DNA of 12,468 nucleotides from Flavobacteriales bacterium (GTDB taxonomy: Bacteria > Bacteroidota > Bacteroidia > Flavobacteriales_F > PHOS-HE28), in the NCBI GenBank assembly GCA_020854015.1, contig JADZGG010000254.1, forward strand, positions 1-12,468, in the 5' to 3' direction. The notes under the pieces are model-generated. The model did no database searches and had not been told where the DNA came from. It was given only the letters and a program-made list of their open reading frames with translations. The position numbers and the translations under genes are program-made. Positions 1 through 6,819 of the stretch are shown piece after piece; the stretch's first letter is position 1, and each line of letters begins with the position of its first letter.

Positions 1-858
1 ATGACCGCCACGCCGATCCCCCGCACCTTGGCCATGACGCTCTACGGTGATCTGGATGTGAGCGTGATCGATGAGCTTCCACCGGGCCGCAAGCCGGTGA
101 AGACCGTGCACCGCTACGACAGTGCGCGCAACGCCGTGTTCAGCTTCATGGAGGAGGAGATCGCGAAGGGCCGACAGGTCTACGTGGTATATCCGCTGAT
201 CGAAGAGAGCACGAAGGGAGATGCCGCCAGCAACCCCGCGAAGGACCTCAAGGACCTCACCGATGGCTTTGAGGCCATGACGCGCCGCTTCCCCCTGCCG
301 AAGTACGCCGTGAGCATGGTGCACGGCCGCATGGACCAGGCCACGAAGGACTACGAGATGGCGCGCTTTAAGAAGGGTGAGACCAGCATCCTGGTGGCCA
401 CCACGGTGATCGAGGTGGGCGTGGACGTGCCGAACGCCAGTGTGATGGTGATCGAGAACGCGGACCGCTTCGGACTGAGCCAATTGCACCAGTTGCGTGG
501 TAGGGTCGGGCGCTGCGCGGAACAGAGCTTCTGCATCCTGATGACGGGCGACAAGCTCGGCAACGATGCGCGCACACGCTTGGGCACTATGGTGCGTACC
601 AACGACGGCTTCGAGATCGCCGAGGTGGACCTGCGTCTGCGGGGTCCCGGTGACATCCTCGGTACCCAGCAGAGCGGACTTCCCACACTTCACCTGGCGG
701 ACCTCATACACGACCAGGACATTCTTCAGCAGGCGCGAGCAGCAGCGCAGCGCATCCTGGACGCGGACCCCGAGCTCAGCGATCCGAAGAACGCTCCGAT
801 CGCCGGGGAGATGGCCGAGCGCATGCGCACTCAAGCTGTATGGGGAAGAATAAGTTAG
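1..858 (+). CDS. recG: ATP-dependent DNA helicase RecG, C-terminal part (5' end outside window)
   Basis: RecG is a cytoplasmic superfamily 2 helicase that remodels stalled replication forks and branch-migrates Holliday junctions. The visible 285 residues are the second motor half plus the C-terminus. TATPIPRTLA at residues 2-11 is helicase motif III. VYVVYPLIEES (60-70) lies in the motif IV region. ATTVIEVGVDVP (133-144) and QLHQLRGRVGR (161-171) are motifs V and VI. LRLRGPGDILGTQQSG (211-226) is the TRG-type translocation motif typical of RecG. Full-length RecG is about 690-700 residues, so roughly the first 400 residues, including the wedge domain and Walker A, lie upstream of the window. 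The ATG at base 1 is therefore an internal methionine, not the start. The TAG stop at 856-858 overlaps the convergent lysoplasmalogenase stop by four bases. Identity is very secure from the motif set. Confidence 0.96.
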   Translation: MTATPIPRTLAMTLYGDLDVSVIDELPPGRKPVKTVHRYDSARNAVFSFMEEEIAKGRQVYVVYPLIEESTKGDAASNPAKDLKDLTDGFEAMTRRFPLPKYAVSMVHGRMDQATKDYEMARFKKGETSILVATTVIEVGVDVPNASVMVIENADRFGLSQLHQLRGRVGRCAEQSFCILMTGDKLGNDARTRLGTMVRTNDGFEIAEVDLRLRGPGDILGTQQSGLPTLHLADLIHDQDILQQARAAAQRILDADPELSDPKNAPIAGEMAERMRTQAVWGRIS

Positions 859-1586
859 GTGGTCAGTGCCTTCTTTCGCCGGATGCTCTCGGGGTCGAGC
901 ACATGCACCAGCGCGCCGGATGCGATCAGGAACTGCGCCAGCGCGTAGGTCACCATCACCAGCGTATTGCCGTAGGGCAGCGGACGAACGAAGCGACCGG
1001 TGGCCAGCAAGCTGTCCGATGCGATGAAGAGCAAGGCCCCGATCAACACCATCCAGAAGCTGGTGGAGTAGGTGCGGCGGTAGCGGAAGGCGGCTGCGAT
1101 GCCCATCAGGGTGATCGCCCCGGCGTAGACCAGCACCGGCGCCACCATCACATCGTCCAAGCGCGGCTGAATGTCCAATGCGAACACGAAACCGTAGATG
1201 AGGATGAGCACGGAGATCAGGAGCGAAAGGATCACACCCTGCGAGCCGCCCGTGGTGGTGATGTTGTGAATGAAGGCCAGCGTGTAGCAGAGCTGCGCGA
1301 TCAGGAAAGCCGCCAGTCCGAGCAGGAAGTTGAAGTGGTCCAGGTGCTGGAACATCAGGGCCACGTCGCCGATCAGGGAGAAAAAGAGGCCGGCTTGGAT
1401 GAGCAGCGTGAAGCGGTCGCCCACACGTCGGCTGTTGAAGAAGAACCACGATGAGAGCACCAGCATCATCAGTGGCTTGCACAGGTACTCCAGCACGTGC
1501 CATTCCTTCCATTGGCCCACGATGCAGCCCACCGTGGCAAGCCCATATATCAGGCCGTTCAGCAAAGGCGATCGTCGAAGTTCCAT
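855..1586 (-). CDS. YhhN/TMEM86-family lysoplasmalogenase, integral membrane protein
   Basis: This is a 243-residue, strongly hydrophobic polytopic protein of the YhhN/TMEM86 family, with about eight membrane segments. Members studied in mammals (TMEM86B) and Legionella (YhhN) hydrolyse the vinyl-ether bond of lysoplasmalogen, giving a fatty aldehyde and a glycerophospho head group. Family hallmarks visible here are CKPLMM (36-41), LIGDVALM (71-78, D74), FIASDSLLA (187-195, D191) and TYALAQFLIASG (213-224); the conserved polar residues K37, D74, D191 and Y214 sit in or near membrane segments. The ATG at 1586 is chosen over an in-frame TTG at 1616 because the extra ten residues look non-coding and contain a promoter-like TATCTTGG. 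It lies 44 bases downstream of the GNAT gene on the same strand, so it probably ends a three-gene operon. Family assignment is strong; substrate activity is inferred from the family. Confidence 0.88.
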   Translation of the reverse strand: MELRRSPLLNGLIYGLATVGCIVGQWKEWHVLEYLCKPLMMLVLSSWFFFNSRRVGDRFTLLIQAGLFFSLIGDVALMFQHLDHFNFLLGLAAFLIAQLCYTLAFIHNITTTGGSQGVILSLLISVLILIYGFVFALDIQPRLDDVMVAPVLVYAGAITLMGIAAAFRYRRTYSTSFWMVLIGALLFIASDSLLATGRFVRPLPYGNTLVMVTYALAQFLIASGALVHVLDPESIRRKKALTT

Positions 1587-1612
1587 GGAGCGGAGAGAAG
1601 GGGAAGGCCGCG

Positions 1613-1620
1613 CCAAGATA
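1613..1620 (-). promoter_or_regulatory. Possible Bacteroidota -7 box for the lysoplasmalogenase gene
   Basis: The minus strand reads TATCTTGG here, one mismatch from the Bacteroidota -7 consensus TAnnTTTG. It ends 26 bases before the chosen ATG at 1586 and falls in the 44-base gap after the GNAT gene. No clear -33 TTTG element was seen at the expected spacing, so this may be chance or a weak internal promoter. Confidence 0.25.
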
Positions 1621-1630
1621 GCAAGCGTCC

Positions 1631-2167
1631 TCAGGTGAGAGGCGCCCCGATCCGATGCACGATGGCGGGGCGGTCACGGAACAGCACCGTACGCTCAGCG
1701 ACCATCCCGTTCCGCTTGGCCACCTGCTGTGAAGGGAGGTTGTCCGGGTCGATCAAGGAGATGAGCGAAGAGGCCGACCGGTGCTCGAACGCGAAGGCTT
1801 TACAGGCCTGCGCTGCTTCGGTCGCGTAGCCTTGGTGCCAGTGGGCAGGAAGCAGATGGTACCCGATCTCCAGTTCGGGCACGCCGTCCACGAGCTGGGT
1901 CAGCAGCCCGCATTGGCCCACAGCTTCACCCGTCGACCTCAGTTCAAGCATGTTCAGGCCGCTACCGTCGTCGGCGTAACGCTCAACGGAACGCCTTACC
2001 ATGAATTCGCAATCCGTGCGGCTGCCTTGCGTGAAGGTCATGAAGCGGATGGCCTCCGCGCTGTTGATGTACGGCATCCACAGGTCCACATCGTCCAGGG
2101 TGATGTGCCGGAACCGCAGGCGTTCCGTGGTGATGCCGTGCATCGATGGGATCGGCAATGTGATCAT
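1631..2167 (-). CDS. GNAT-family N-acetyltransferase (RimJ/RimL-like)
   Basis: This 178-residue protein has the size and layout of an acetyl-CoA-dependent GNAT acetyltransferase of the RimJ/RimL-like (Acetyltransf_3) group. It opens with the usual ITTERLRFRHITLDDVD strand-and-helix signature (12-28). The acetyl-CoA pyrophosphate loop is HQGYATEAA at 111-119, a Q-x-x-G-x-A variant of motif A. The closing NLPSQQVAKRNGM (143-155) is the conserved segment before the last strands. The ATG at 2167 is preferred over longer in-frame starts because it begins at the family boundary and overlaps the stop of the hydroxylase gene as ATGA, a translational-coupling arrangement. The substrate cannot be told from sequence; RimJ/RimL-like proteins acetylate protein N-termini or small amines. 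Its place between two ether-lipid enzymes is unexplained. Confidence 0.9.
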   Translation of the reverse strand: MITLPIPSMHGITTERLRFRHITLDDVDLWMPYINSAEAIRFMTFTQGSRTDCEFMVRRSVERYADDGSGLNMLELRSTGEAVGQCGLLTQLVDGVPELEIGYHLLPAHWHQGYATEAAQACKAFAFEHRSASSLISLIDPDNLPSQQVAKRNGMVAERTVLFRDRPAIVHRIGAPLT

Positions 2168-3369
2168 GGGTGCAAGTTCGCCTTCATCCGCGACCAGAGC
2201 CACAGGGACCAGCCGGCCATGCCGGTCAACAGCAGGATCGCCACCCAGCGAAGATCCGGAAGGACGGGCGGGATCAACAGAGTCACGAACACAGCGCCAC
2301 GCACCGCCTCCGATGCCGCGGCCCAACGACGCCCTTCCAGCAGCAGGCCCAGGTCCATCACCCACCAGATGATCAGCGCGGCCACGGCCCATTGCCCCCA
2401 TACGTCCAGCTTCGCTTGTTGGAACAGGAAAAAGGTGGTGACCACCAGCAGGATCAGGAACTGCACGGCCACATGCGTGCGCACTTCCATAGGAACGGCC
2501 GTGTCGAACTTCCGGTAGGTGAGGCGGTCCTTCTGCCGTGGGCCTTCATAGCCGCCCAGCGCATCCGGCCTCCAGCCCGGTGGTTTAAGGAACACCCTGA
2601 TCTTGTCCAGACCCGAGGAACGCCGGGCCAACGCGAAGAGGTCGCCCCAATAGTGGAAGTTGGCTTTGACGGGGTCCCAGCTCGCAAGCGGTGTTGTGAT
2701 CCCGTAGACGGGCTCCTCTTCTTCCCGTTGAAAGGTGCCGAACAGCCGATCCCAGAGGATCAGGGTGCCCGCGTGGTTCCGGTCGATGTACTTCGGGTCG
2801 CTACCGTGGTGAACGCGGTGGTGGCTCGGGGTGTTGAACACGGCTTCCACGGGTCCCAGTCGGTCGATGGCCTTGGTATGGATCCAGAACTGGTACAGCG
2901 TATTGAAGGCCCCCACGGTAACGATGATGAGGGGTTGGATGCCCAGCACGGCAAGCGGCACATAGAACCACCAGCTGAACAGTCCCTGCCACCAGCTCTG
3001 GCGCAGTGCCACGCTCAGGTTGTACTCTTCGCTCTGATGGTGTACGATGTGGGCGGCCCAGAGGAAGTTGACCTCGTGGCTGAGGCGGTGGAACCAGTAG
3101 TAGAGCAGGTCCACAAGCAGGAAGGCCGTGATCCATGTGAGCGCTGTGCTCGGTAAGGTCAGGATCCGACCATGATCATAGGTCCACAGATAGGCCGCGA
3201 AGACCAACGCTTTAGTGAACGCCCCCACCACCTGCGAGCCGAGGCCGCAGCCCAAGTTCGCGATGAAGTCGTTCAGTCGGTACACATGTCGTCCGGTCCA
3301 GGCGCTCCAAGCCAGTTCCACCCCCATGAGCAGGAAGAAGAGCGGTATGGAAAGGACGATGTATTCCAC
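2164..3369 (-). CDS. Alkylglycerol monooxygenase-like membrane fatty acid hydroxylase (sterol desaturase superfamily)
   Basis: This 401-residue di-iron membrane hydroxylase resembles alkylglycerol monooxygenase (AGMO/TMEM195) more than sterol desaturases. AGMO uses tetrahydrobiopterin and oxygen to cleave the O-alkyl bond of glyceryl ethers, releasing a fatty aldehyde. The metal-binding histidine boxes are HRLSH (94-98), HIVHH (107-111) and HRVHH (184-188). Around them are EEYNLSVALRQS (114-125), LYQFWIHT (158-165), NTPSHHRVHHG (179-189) and the IDRNHAGTLILWDRLFGTF run (195-213), all closely resembling my recollection of the animal enzyme. N-terminal helices precede the boxes, and a further hydrophobic region (about 300-395) matches AGMO's C-terminal extension. 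There is no ATG near the N-terminus: GTG at 3369 gives the family-like start MEYIVLSIP, with GTG at 3384 as the alternative. The open frame upstream to 3741 lies inside pheT and is not credible. It is the first gene of the three-gene run. Confidence 0.88.
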   Translation of the reverse strand: MEYIVLSIPLFFLLMGVELAWSAWTGRHVYRLNDFIANLGCGLGSQVVGAFTKALVFAAYLWTYDHGRILTLPSTALTWITAFLLVDLLYYWFHRLSHEVNFLWAAHIVHHQSEEYNLSVALRQSWWQGLFSWWFYVPLAVLGIQPLIIVTVGAFNTLYQFWIHTKAIDRLGPVEAVFNTPSHHRVHHGSDPKYIDRNHAGTLILWDRLFGTFQREEEEPVYGITTPLASWDPVKANFHYWGDLFALARRSSGLDKIRVFLKPPGWRPDALGGYEGPRQKDRLTYRKFDTAVPMEVRTHVAVQFLILLVVTTFFLFQQAKLDVWGQWAVAALIIWWVMDLGLLLEGRRWAAASEAVRGAVFVTLLIPPVLPDLRWVAILLLTGMAGWSLWLWSRMKANLHP

Positions 3370-3373
3370 AGCC

Positions 3374-3381
3374 CTAAAGTA
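3374..3381 (-). promoter_or_regulatory. Possible -7 box for the hydroxylase operon
   Basis: The minus strand reads TACTTTAG, one mismatch from TAnnTTTG, ending five bases before the proposed GTG start at 3369. It lies in the 65-base divergent gap shared with pheT. If used, the transcript would be nearly leaderless, or the start would lie elsewhere. No convincing -33 element was found. Confidence 0.22.
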
Positions 3382-3403
3382 CACGCGCCCCCGGCGGCTT
3401 TGG

Positions 3404-3411
3404 TATCTTCG
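3404..3411 (+). promoter_or_regulatory. Probable -7 box for pheT
   Basis: TATCTTCG is one mismatch from the Bacteroidota -7 consensus TAnnTTTG, and TATCTT-type boxes of this kind recur in the window. It ends 23 bases before the pheT ATG at 3435, leaving a short leader with no evident Shine-Dalgarno site. A -33 TTTG at 19-20 base spacing is not evident. Confidence 0.4.
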
Positions 3412-3434
3412 CCGACCCTTTTTCCGACCTCCCC

Positions 3435-5870
3435 ATGCGCATCTCCTGGAACTGGCTGAAGACCCTGATCGACCTCGATGGCCTTTCGCCCCGTGAAGTA
3501 GCGGATGTGCTGACCAGTATCGGATTGGAGGTGGAGAGCGTGGAGCCGTTGGAACCTGTGAAGGGCATGTTGACGGGTGTGGTGGTGGGTCATGTGTTGG
3601 AGTGCGCCAAGCACCCGGATGCGGACCGTCTGAGCATAACCCGTGTGGACGTGGGTGGAGGTGAGCACCTGCAGATCGTGTGCGGCGCACCGAACGTGGC
3701 GGAAGGTCAGAAAGTGCTGGTGGCCTTGGTGGGCGCAACACTATACATGACCGACGGCAACAGCATCGTGATCAAGAAGTCGAAGATCCGTGGCGTGGAA
3801 AGCCATGGCATGATCTGCGCTGAAGATGAGCTTGGACTGGGCCAGAGCCATGCCGGCATCATGGTACTTGATCCCGAGGCGCGTATCGGTACCGCGGCCG
3901 CCGATGTGCTCGGTCTACGCGCCGATCACGTGTTCGAGATCGGTCTTACCCCCAACCGCGCCGACGCCATGAGCCACCTCGGAGTGGCCCGCGATCTGGC
4001 CGCGGCCCTTCGCTACCGCACTGGCCGCGAAGTATCGGCACGCATGCCCGATGTTTCCGCATTCACGAAGGATGATGATGCGCGCCGTGTTTCCGTTGAT
4101 GTGCAGGCACCGCACGCCGCACCTCGCTACGCCGGCCTCACGCTCACGAACGTAAAGGTGGGTCCTTCGCCGGAGTGGCTCCGCGAACGGCTGAACAGCA
4201 TCGGCCTGAAGCCGATCAACAACGTGGTGGACGTTACCAACTTCGTGCAGCACGAGCTGGGTCAGCCGCTGCATGCGTTCGATGCGGACCGCATTGCCGA
4301 CGGAAAGATCATTGTGCGCTACATGCCCGCTGGCACGGCCTTCGTCACCCTGGACGGCAAGGAACGCAAGCTCGATGCGGAGGACCTGATGATCGCCGAC
4401 CCCAACGGACCACTATGCATCGCCGGGGTGTTCGGTGGTCTGGCGAGCGGCGTCACCGAAGGCACCACTGCCGTCTTCCTCGAAAGCGCCTGCTTCGATG
4501 CGATCAGCGTTCGTCGCACCGCCCGTCGCCATGCGTTGAACACCGATGCCTCGTTCCGTTTCGAGCGCGGCGTTGATCCCGAGATCACGCTTGTGGCCAT
4601 GGAACGTGCGGCGATGCTGCTGCGTGAAGTGGCGGGTGCGAAGGTGAGCTCCGACATTACTGACCTTCTTGCTCACGAGATCCCCTGGCGTCATGTGAAG
4701 GTGCATTTCGCCAACGTGGACAGGCTCTGTGGTGTGGCCATCGGGCACGATGACGTGGTGCGGATCCTGCAACTTCTCGATTGCCGCATCGCCTCGCGCA
4801 CCGAGCGAATGGTGGAAGTGCAGGTGCCGCCTTACCGCGTGGATGTGCACCGCGAAGCCGACCTGGTGGAGGAAGTGCTCCGCATCCACGGTTTCGATCG
4901 GATCCCTGTGCCCGAACGCTTGATGGTGCCTGCCGTGATGAAGGACACCGCCACGCTCGAAGGCCTTCAACAGACCCTTGCCGGTCACCTGGCCGCACGT
5001 GGTTTCAACGAGGTGATGACACCTTCGCTGGTGAACGGCGAGCGCACCATGAAGCTGGGTGCCGCCACGGAAAGTGACCTGGTGCGCCTGCTGAATCCGC
5101 TCAGCAACGAGCTCGATGTGCTTCGGCCGACCATGTTGTTCGGTCTGCTCGGTGCCGCTGTGCACAACATCGCACGCCAGCGTCGTGATCTTCGCCTGTT
5201 CGAGAAGGGTCGTGTCTATGTTTCGGAGAACGGTTCAACGCGTGAAGAGGATCGCACGGCATTGCTGGTCACAGGCCGCCGCTGGCGTGAACGCTGGGAC
5301 GCCGAGGATGATCGCAGTGCTTCCGGTGATGTGAAGGCCGAGGTGGAATTGCTGGTCGAGCGGTTGGGCATCGAGGGCATGACGGCGCAACCCGTGGAAC
5401 ATCCGCTGCTCGATGGAGCCGTCGGCATACAGCGCAAGAATGTCACGCTGGCGGTGATCGGTGCGGTGAAGCCTGTCGTGGCCAAAGCCTTTGATGTCGC
5501 GCAGCCTGTGTTCTTCGCCGAGCTGAACGACGCGGTGTGGTTGCAGCAGATCGCATCGAAGCGCATCACCTACGCCGAGGTGTCCCGCTTCCCCTCCGTA
5601 CGCCGCGACCTGAGCCTCTTGCTTGATAAAGGTGTGACCTACGCACAGCTTGAGAAGTTGGCGCTTCAGGCCGAACGCAAGCTGCTCCTGAGCGTGGACC
5701 TGTTCGATGTCTACGAAGGCGACAAGCTTCCTGCGGGCAAGAAGAGCTATGCGCTCAGCTTCATGCTGCAGGATGCTGAAAAGACCCTGACCGACGAGAA
5801 GGTGGACAAGGCCATGAGACGCATTCGTGCCACCTTTGAGAAAGAGGTGGGGGCTGAACTGCGGGGCTGA
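3435..5870 (+). CDS. pheT: Phenylalanyl-tRNA synthetase beta subunit
   Basis: PheT is the large subunit of the cytoplasmic alpha2-beta2 enzyme that charges tRNA-Phe. It binds tRNA and hydrolyses mischarged Tyr-tRNA. The 811-residue length is normal for full-length bacterial PheT. Domains in order: the N-terminal MRISWNWLKTLID start typical of the family; an EMAP/OB-type tRNA-binding domain at about 40-155 (KHPDADRL at 59-66, IVCGAPNV at 81-88); LTPNRAD (171-177), opening the B3/B4 editing region (about 205-390); a B5 DNA-binding-like domain (about 405-475); the class II-like core; and a C-terminal ferredoxin-fold anticodon-binding domain (about 717-811, beginning near SRFPSVRRDLSL). The ATG at 3435 matches the family N-terminus exactly. 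pheS is not next to it, as is common in Bacteroidota. The gene appears intact. Confidence 0.98.
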   Translation: MRISWNWLKTLIDLDGLSPREVADVLTSIGLEVESVEPLEPVKGMLTGVVVGHVLECAKHPDADRLSITRVDVGGGEHLQIVCGAPNVAEGQKVLVALVGATLYMTDGNSIVIKKSKIRGVESHGMICAEDELGLGQSHAGIMVLDPEARIGTAAADVLGLRADHVFEIGLTPNRADAMSHLGVARDLAAALRYRTGREVSARMPDVSAFTKDDDARRVSVDVQAPHAAPRYAGLTLTNVKVGPSPEWLRERLNSIGLKPINNVVDVTNFVQHELGQPLHAFDADRIADGKIIVRYMPAGTAFVTLDGKERKLDAEDLMIADPNGPLCIAGVFGGLASGVTEGTTAVFLESACFDAISVRRTARRHALNTDASFRFERGVDPEITLVAMERAAMLLREVAGAKVSSDITDLLAHEIPWRHVKVHFANVDRLCGVAIGHDDVVRILQLLDCRIASRTERMVEVQVPPYRVDVHREADLVEEVLRIHGFDRIPVPERLMVPAVMKDTATLEGLQQTLAGHLAARGFNEVMTPSLVNGERTMKLGAATESDLVRLLNPLSNELDVLRPTMLFGLLGAAVHNIARQRRDLRLFEKGRVYVSENGSTREEDRTALLVTGRRWRERWDAEDDRSASGDVKAEVELLVERLGIEGMTAQPVEHPLLDGAVGIQRKNVTLAVIGAVKPVVAKAFDVAQPVFFAELNDAVWLQQIASKRITYAEVSRFPSVRRDLSLLLDKGVTYAQLEKLALQAERKLLLSVDLFDVYEGDKLPAGKKSYALSFMLQDAEKTLTDEKVDKAMRRIRATFEKEVGAELRG

Positions 5871-5906
5871 CCGGGCAACGCAAGGTCATCTGTATAGCGT
5901 CATTCA

Positions 5907-6800
5907 ATGCAGAACTCCCTTGTCATGATCCGAACGCTCGCCGCTGCTGCTGTGCTCGCTGTCTCTTCCCCGGTCATCTCACAGACCATCATGTCCGTTC
6001 AGGACGGTGCATGGACCGATCCTGCGACCTGGGATTGTACCTGCGTTCCGCCGATCCCATCGAACGTGTTCGTGATGCACCATGTGACGTTCAGCGGTCC
6101 CTTGGGGTTCGGGCCCATGTTGTTCGTTGGCCCCCCGGGCCATCTGGAGCAATTGAGCCCAGGGTACATCTACTGCAACCCCGGCGGCGGACTCGAAGTG
6201 AACGGGGTCCTCAGCACCACGAACTACCTGGCCACGGGATGCCCGTTGCTCATCACCGGCACCGTGATGGCGGGTGGTGGTCTCTATGCCGGACTGGGTG
6301 TTCAATTGGACGGTGGAACTTTGCTGGTGACCGGGAATTTCAGCAATGGCGTTGGCAGCGCGATCGACGGCATGGGTCAGATCTGCATCACGGACAGCTC
6401 CAACATTCAAGGTCCGCTCACCGGAAGCATCGATCTGTGTGACCTCACGCCGACGACGACCACACCTCCTTTCGTTGATGGAGGCGCCACATTCGTTGCG
6501 CCGACGATCACGTTCTGTCAGAACTCGCTCTGCGCCACAGGCGTGAAGGAAGGAGACACTGTGTTGGATGTGGAAGCTTTTCCTGTGCCCGCTTCCAATG
6601 AATTGACCTTGACAGGTGCATTCCACGGGAAAGCCGAGCTCTTGCTGCACAATGCAGTGGGTGAACTTGTTCAAGTTCCTGCGCATCGCCAGGTGGATGG
6701 CCGCATCGTGCTACAGATCGATGCGTTGGCCCAAGGGCTCTACCTCATTGAGATCCGCAATAACGGTCTTAGGGGTGTAGTACGCTTCGTGAAAGAATGA
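5907..6800 (+). CDS. Secreted T9SS type A sorting-domain protein, paralog 1 (beta-solenoid-like, unknown function)
   Basis: This 297-residue exported protein has no recognised enzymatic domain. An N-terminal signal peptide (hydrophobic core about 10-21, likely cleavage after ISQ near residue 26) directs it to the periplasm. The ATG at 5907 is used here; M7 at 5925 also gives a good signal peptide. The mature start has the pattern DGxWxDPxTWxCxCVP (33-48), similar to the opening of G8-like, beta-solenoid T9SS proteins. Glycine-rich strands follow to about 190. Residues 221-297 form a type A C-terminal sorting domain: VEAFPVPAS, a central LLLHNAVGELV strand, then GLYLIEIR and RFVKE. This would carry it through the outer membrane for release or anchoring. 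Cysteines 44, 46, 160, 178, 204 and 209 align with the next gene, 19 bases downstream, so the two arose by duplication. It begins 36 bases after pheT. Confidence 0.88.
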   Translation: MQNSLVMIRTLAAAAVLAVSSPVISQTIMSVQDGAWTDPATWDCTCVPPIPSNVFVMHHVTFSGPLGFGPMLFVGPPGHLEQLSPGYIYCNPGGGLEVNGVLSTTNYLATGCPLLITGTVMAGGGLYAGLGVQLDGGTLLVTGNFSNGVGSAIDGMGQICITDSSNIQGPLTGSIDLCDLTPTTTTPPFVDGGATFVAPTITFCQNSLCATGVKEGDTVLDVEAFPVPASNELTLTGAFHGKAELLLHNAVGELVQVPAHRQVDGRIVLQIDALAQGLYLIEIRNNGLRGVVRFVKE

Positions 6801-6808
6801 GGTTGGAT

Positions 6809-6816
6809 TATCTTTC
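6809..6816 (+). promoter_or_regulatory. Candidate Bacteroidota promoter for T9SS paralog 2
   Basis: TATCTTTC (6809-6816) is one mismatch from TAnnTTTG. TTCG at 6786-6789 lies 19 bases upstream, a normal spacing for a -33 TTTG-like element. The box ends only three bases before the ATG at 6820, so transcription from it would start at or next to the start codon, implying a leaderless or near-leaderless mRNA. Part of the promoter lies inside the end of the preceding gene. Confidence 0.4.
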
Positions 6817-6819
6817 GGT

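Noticed and set aside
1..3. ATG at base 1 as the start of a short helicase gene
   Set aside because: The residues that follow are helicase motif III of RecG, which is internal in the family; the gene simply enters the window already open.
2168..2401. N-terminal extension of the GNAT reading frame
   Set aside because: It is antisense-frame sequence inside the hydroxylase gene, and the ATG at 2167 gives a complete GNAT domain with a coupling overlap.
840..3156. Long plus-strand open frames at 840-1454, 1781-2518 and 2170-3156
   Set aside because: They are antisense to recognised genes, are rich in Arg/His/Gln as expected of shadows in GC-rich DNA, and match no family.
3370..3741. N-terminal extension of the hydroxylase reading frame into pheT
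   Set aside because: The extension is Arg/Pro/Ser-rich antisense of pheT with no family resemblance; the hydrophobic family-like sequence begins near the GTG at 3369.
4413..5165. 250-codon minus-strand frame inside pheT
   Set aside because: Antisense to a full-length, well-matched pheT; His/Gln-rich composition typical of a shadow frame.
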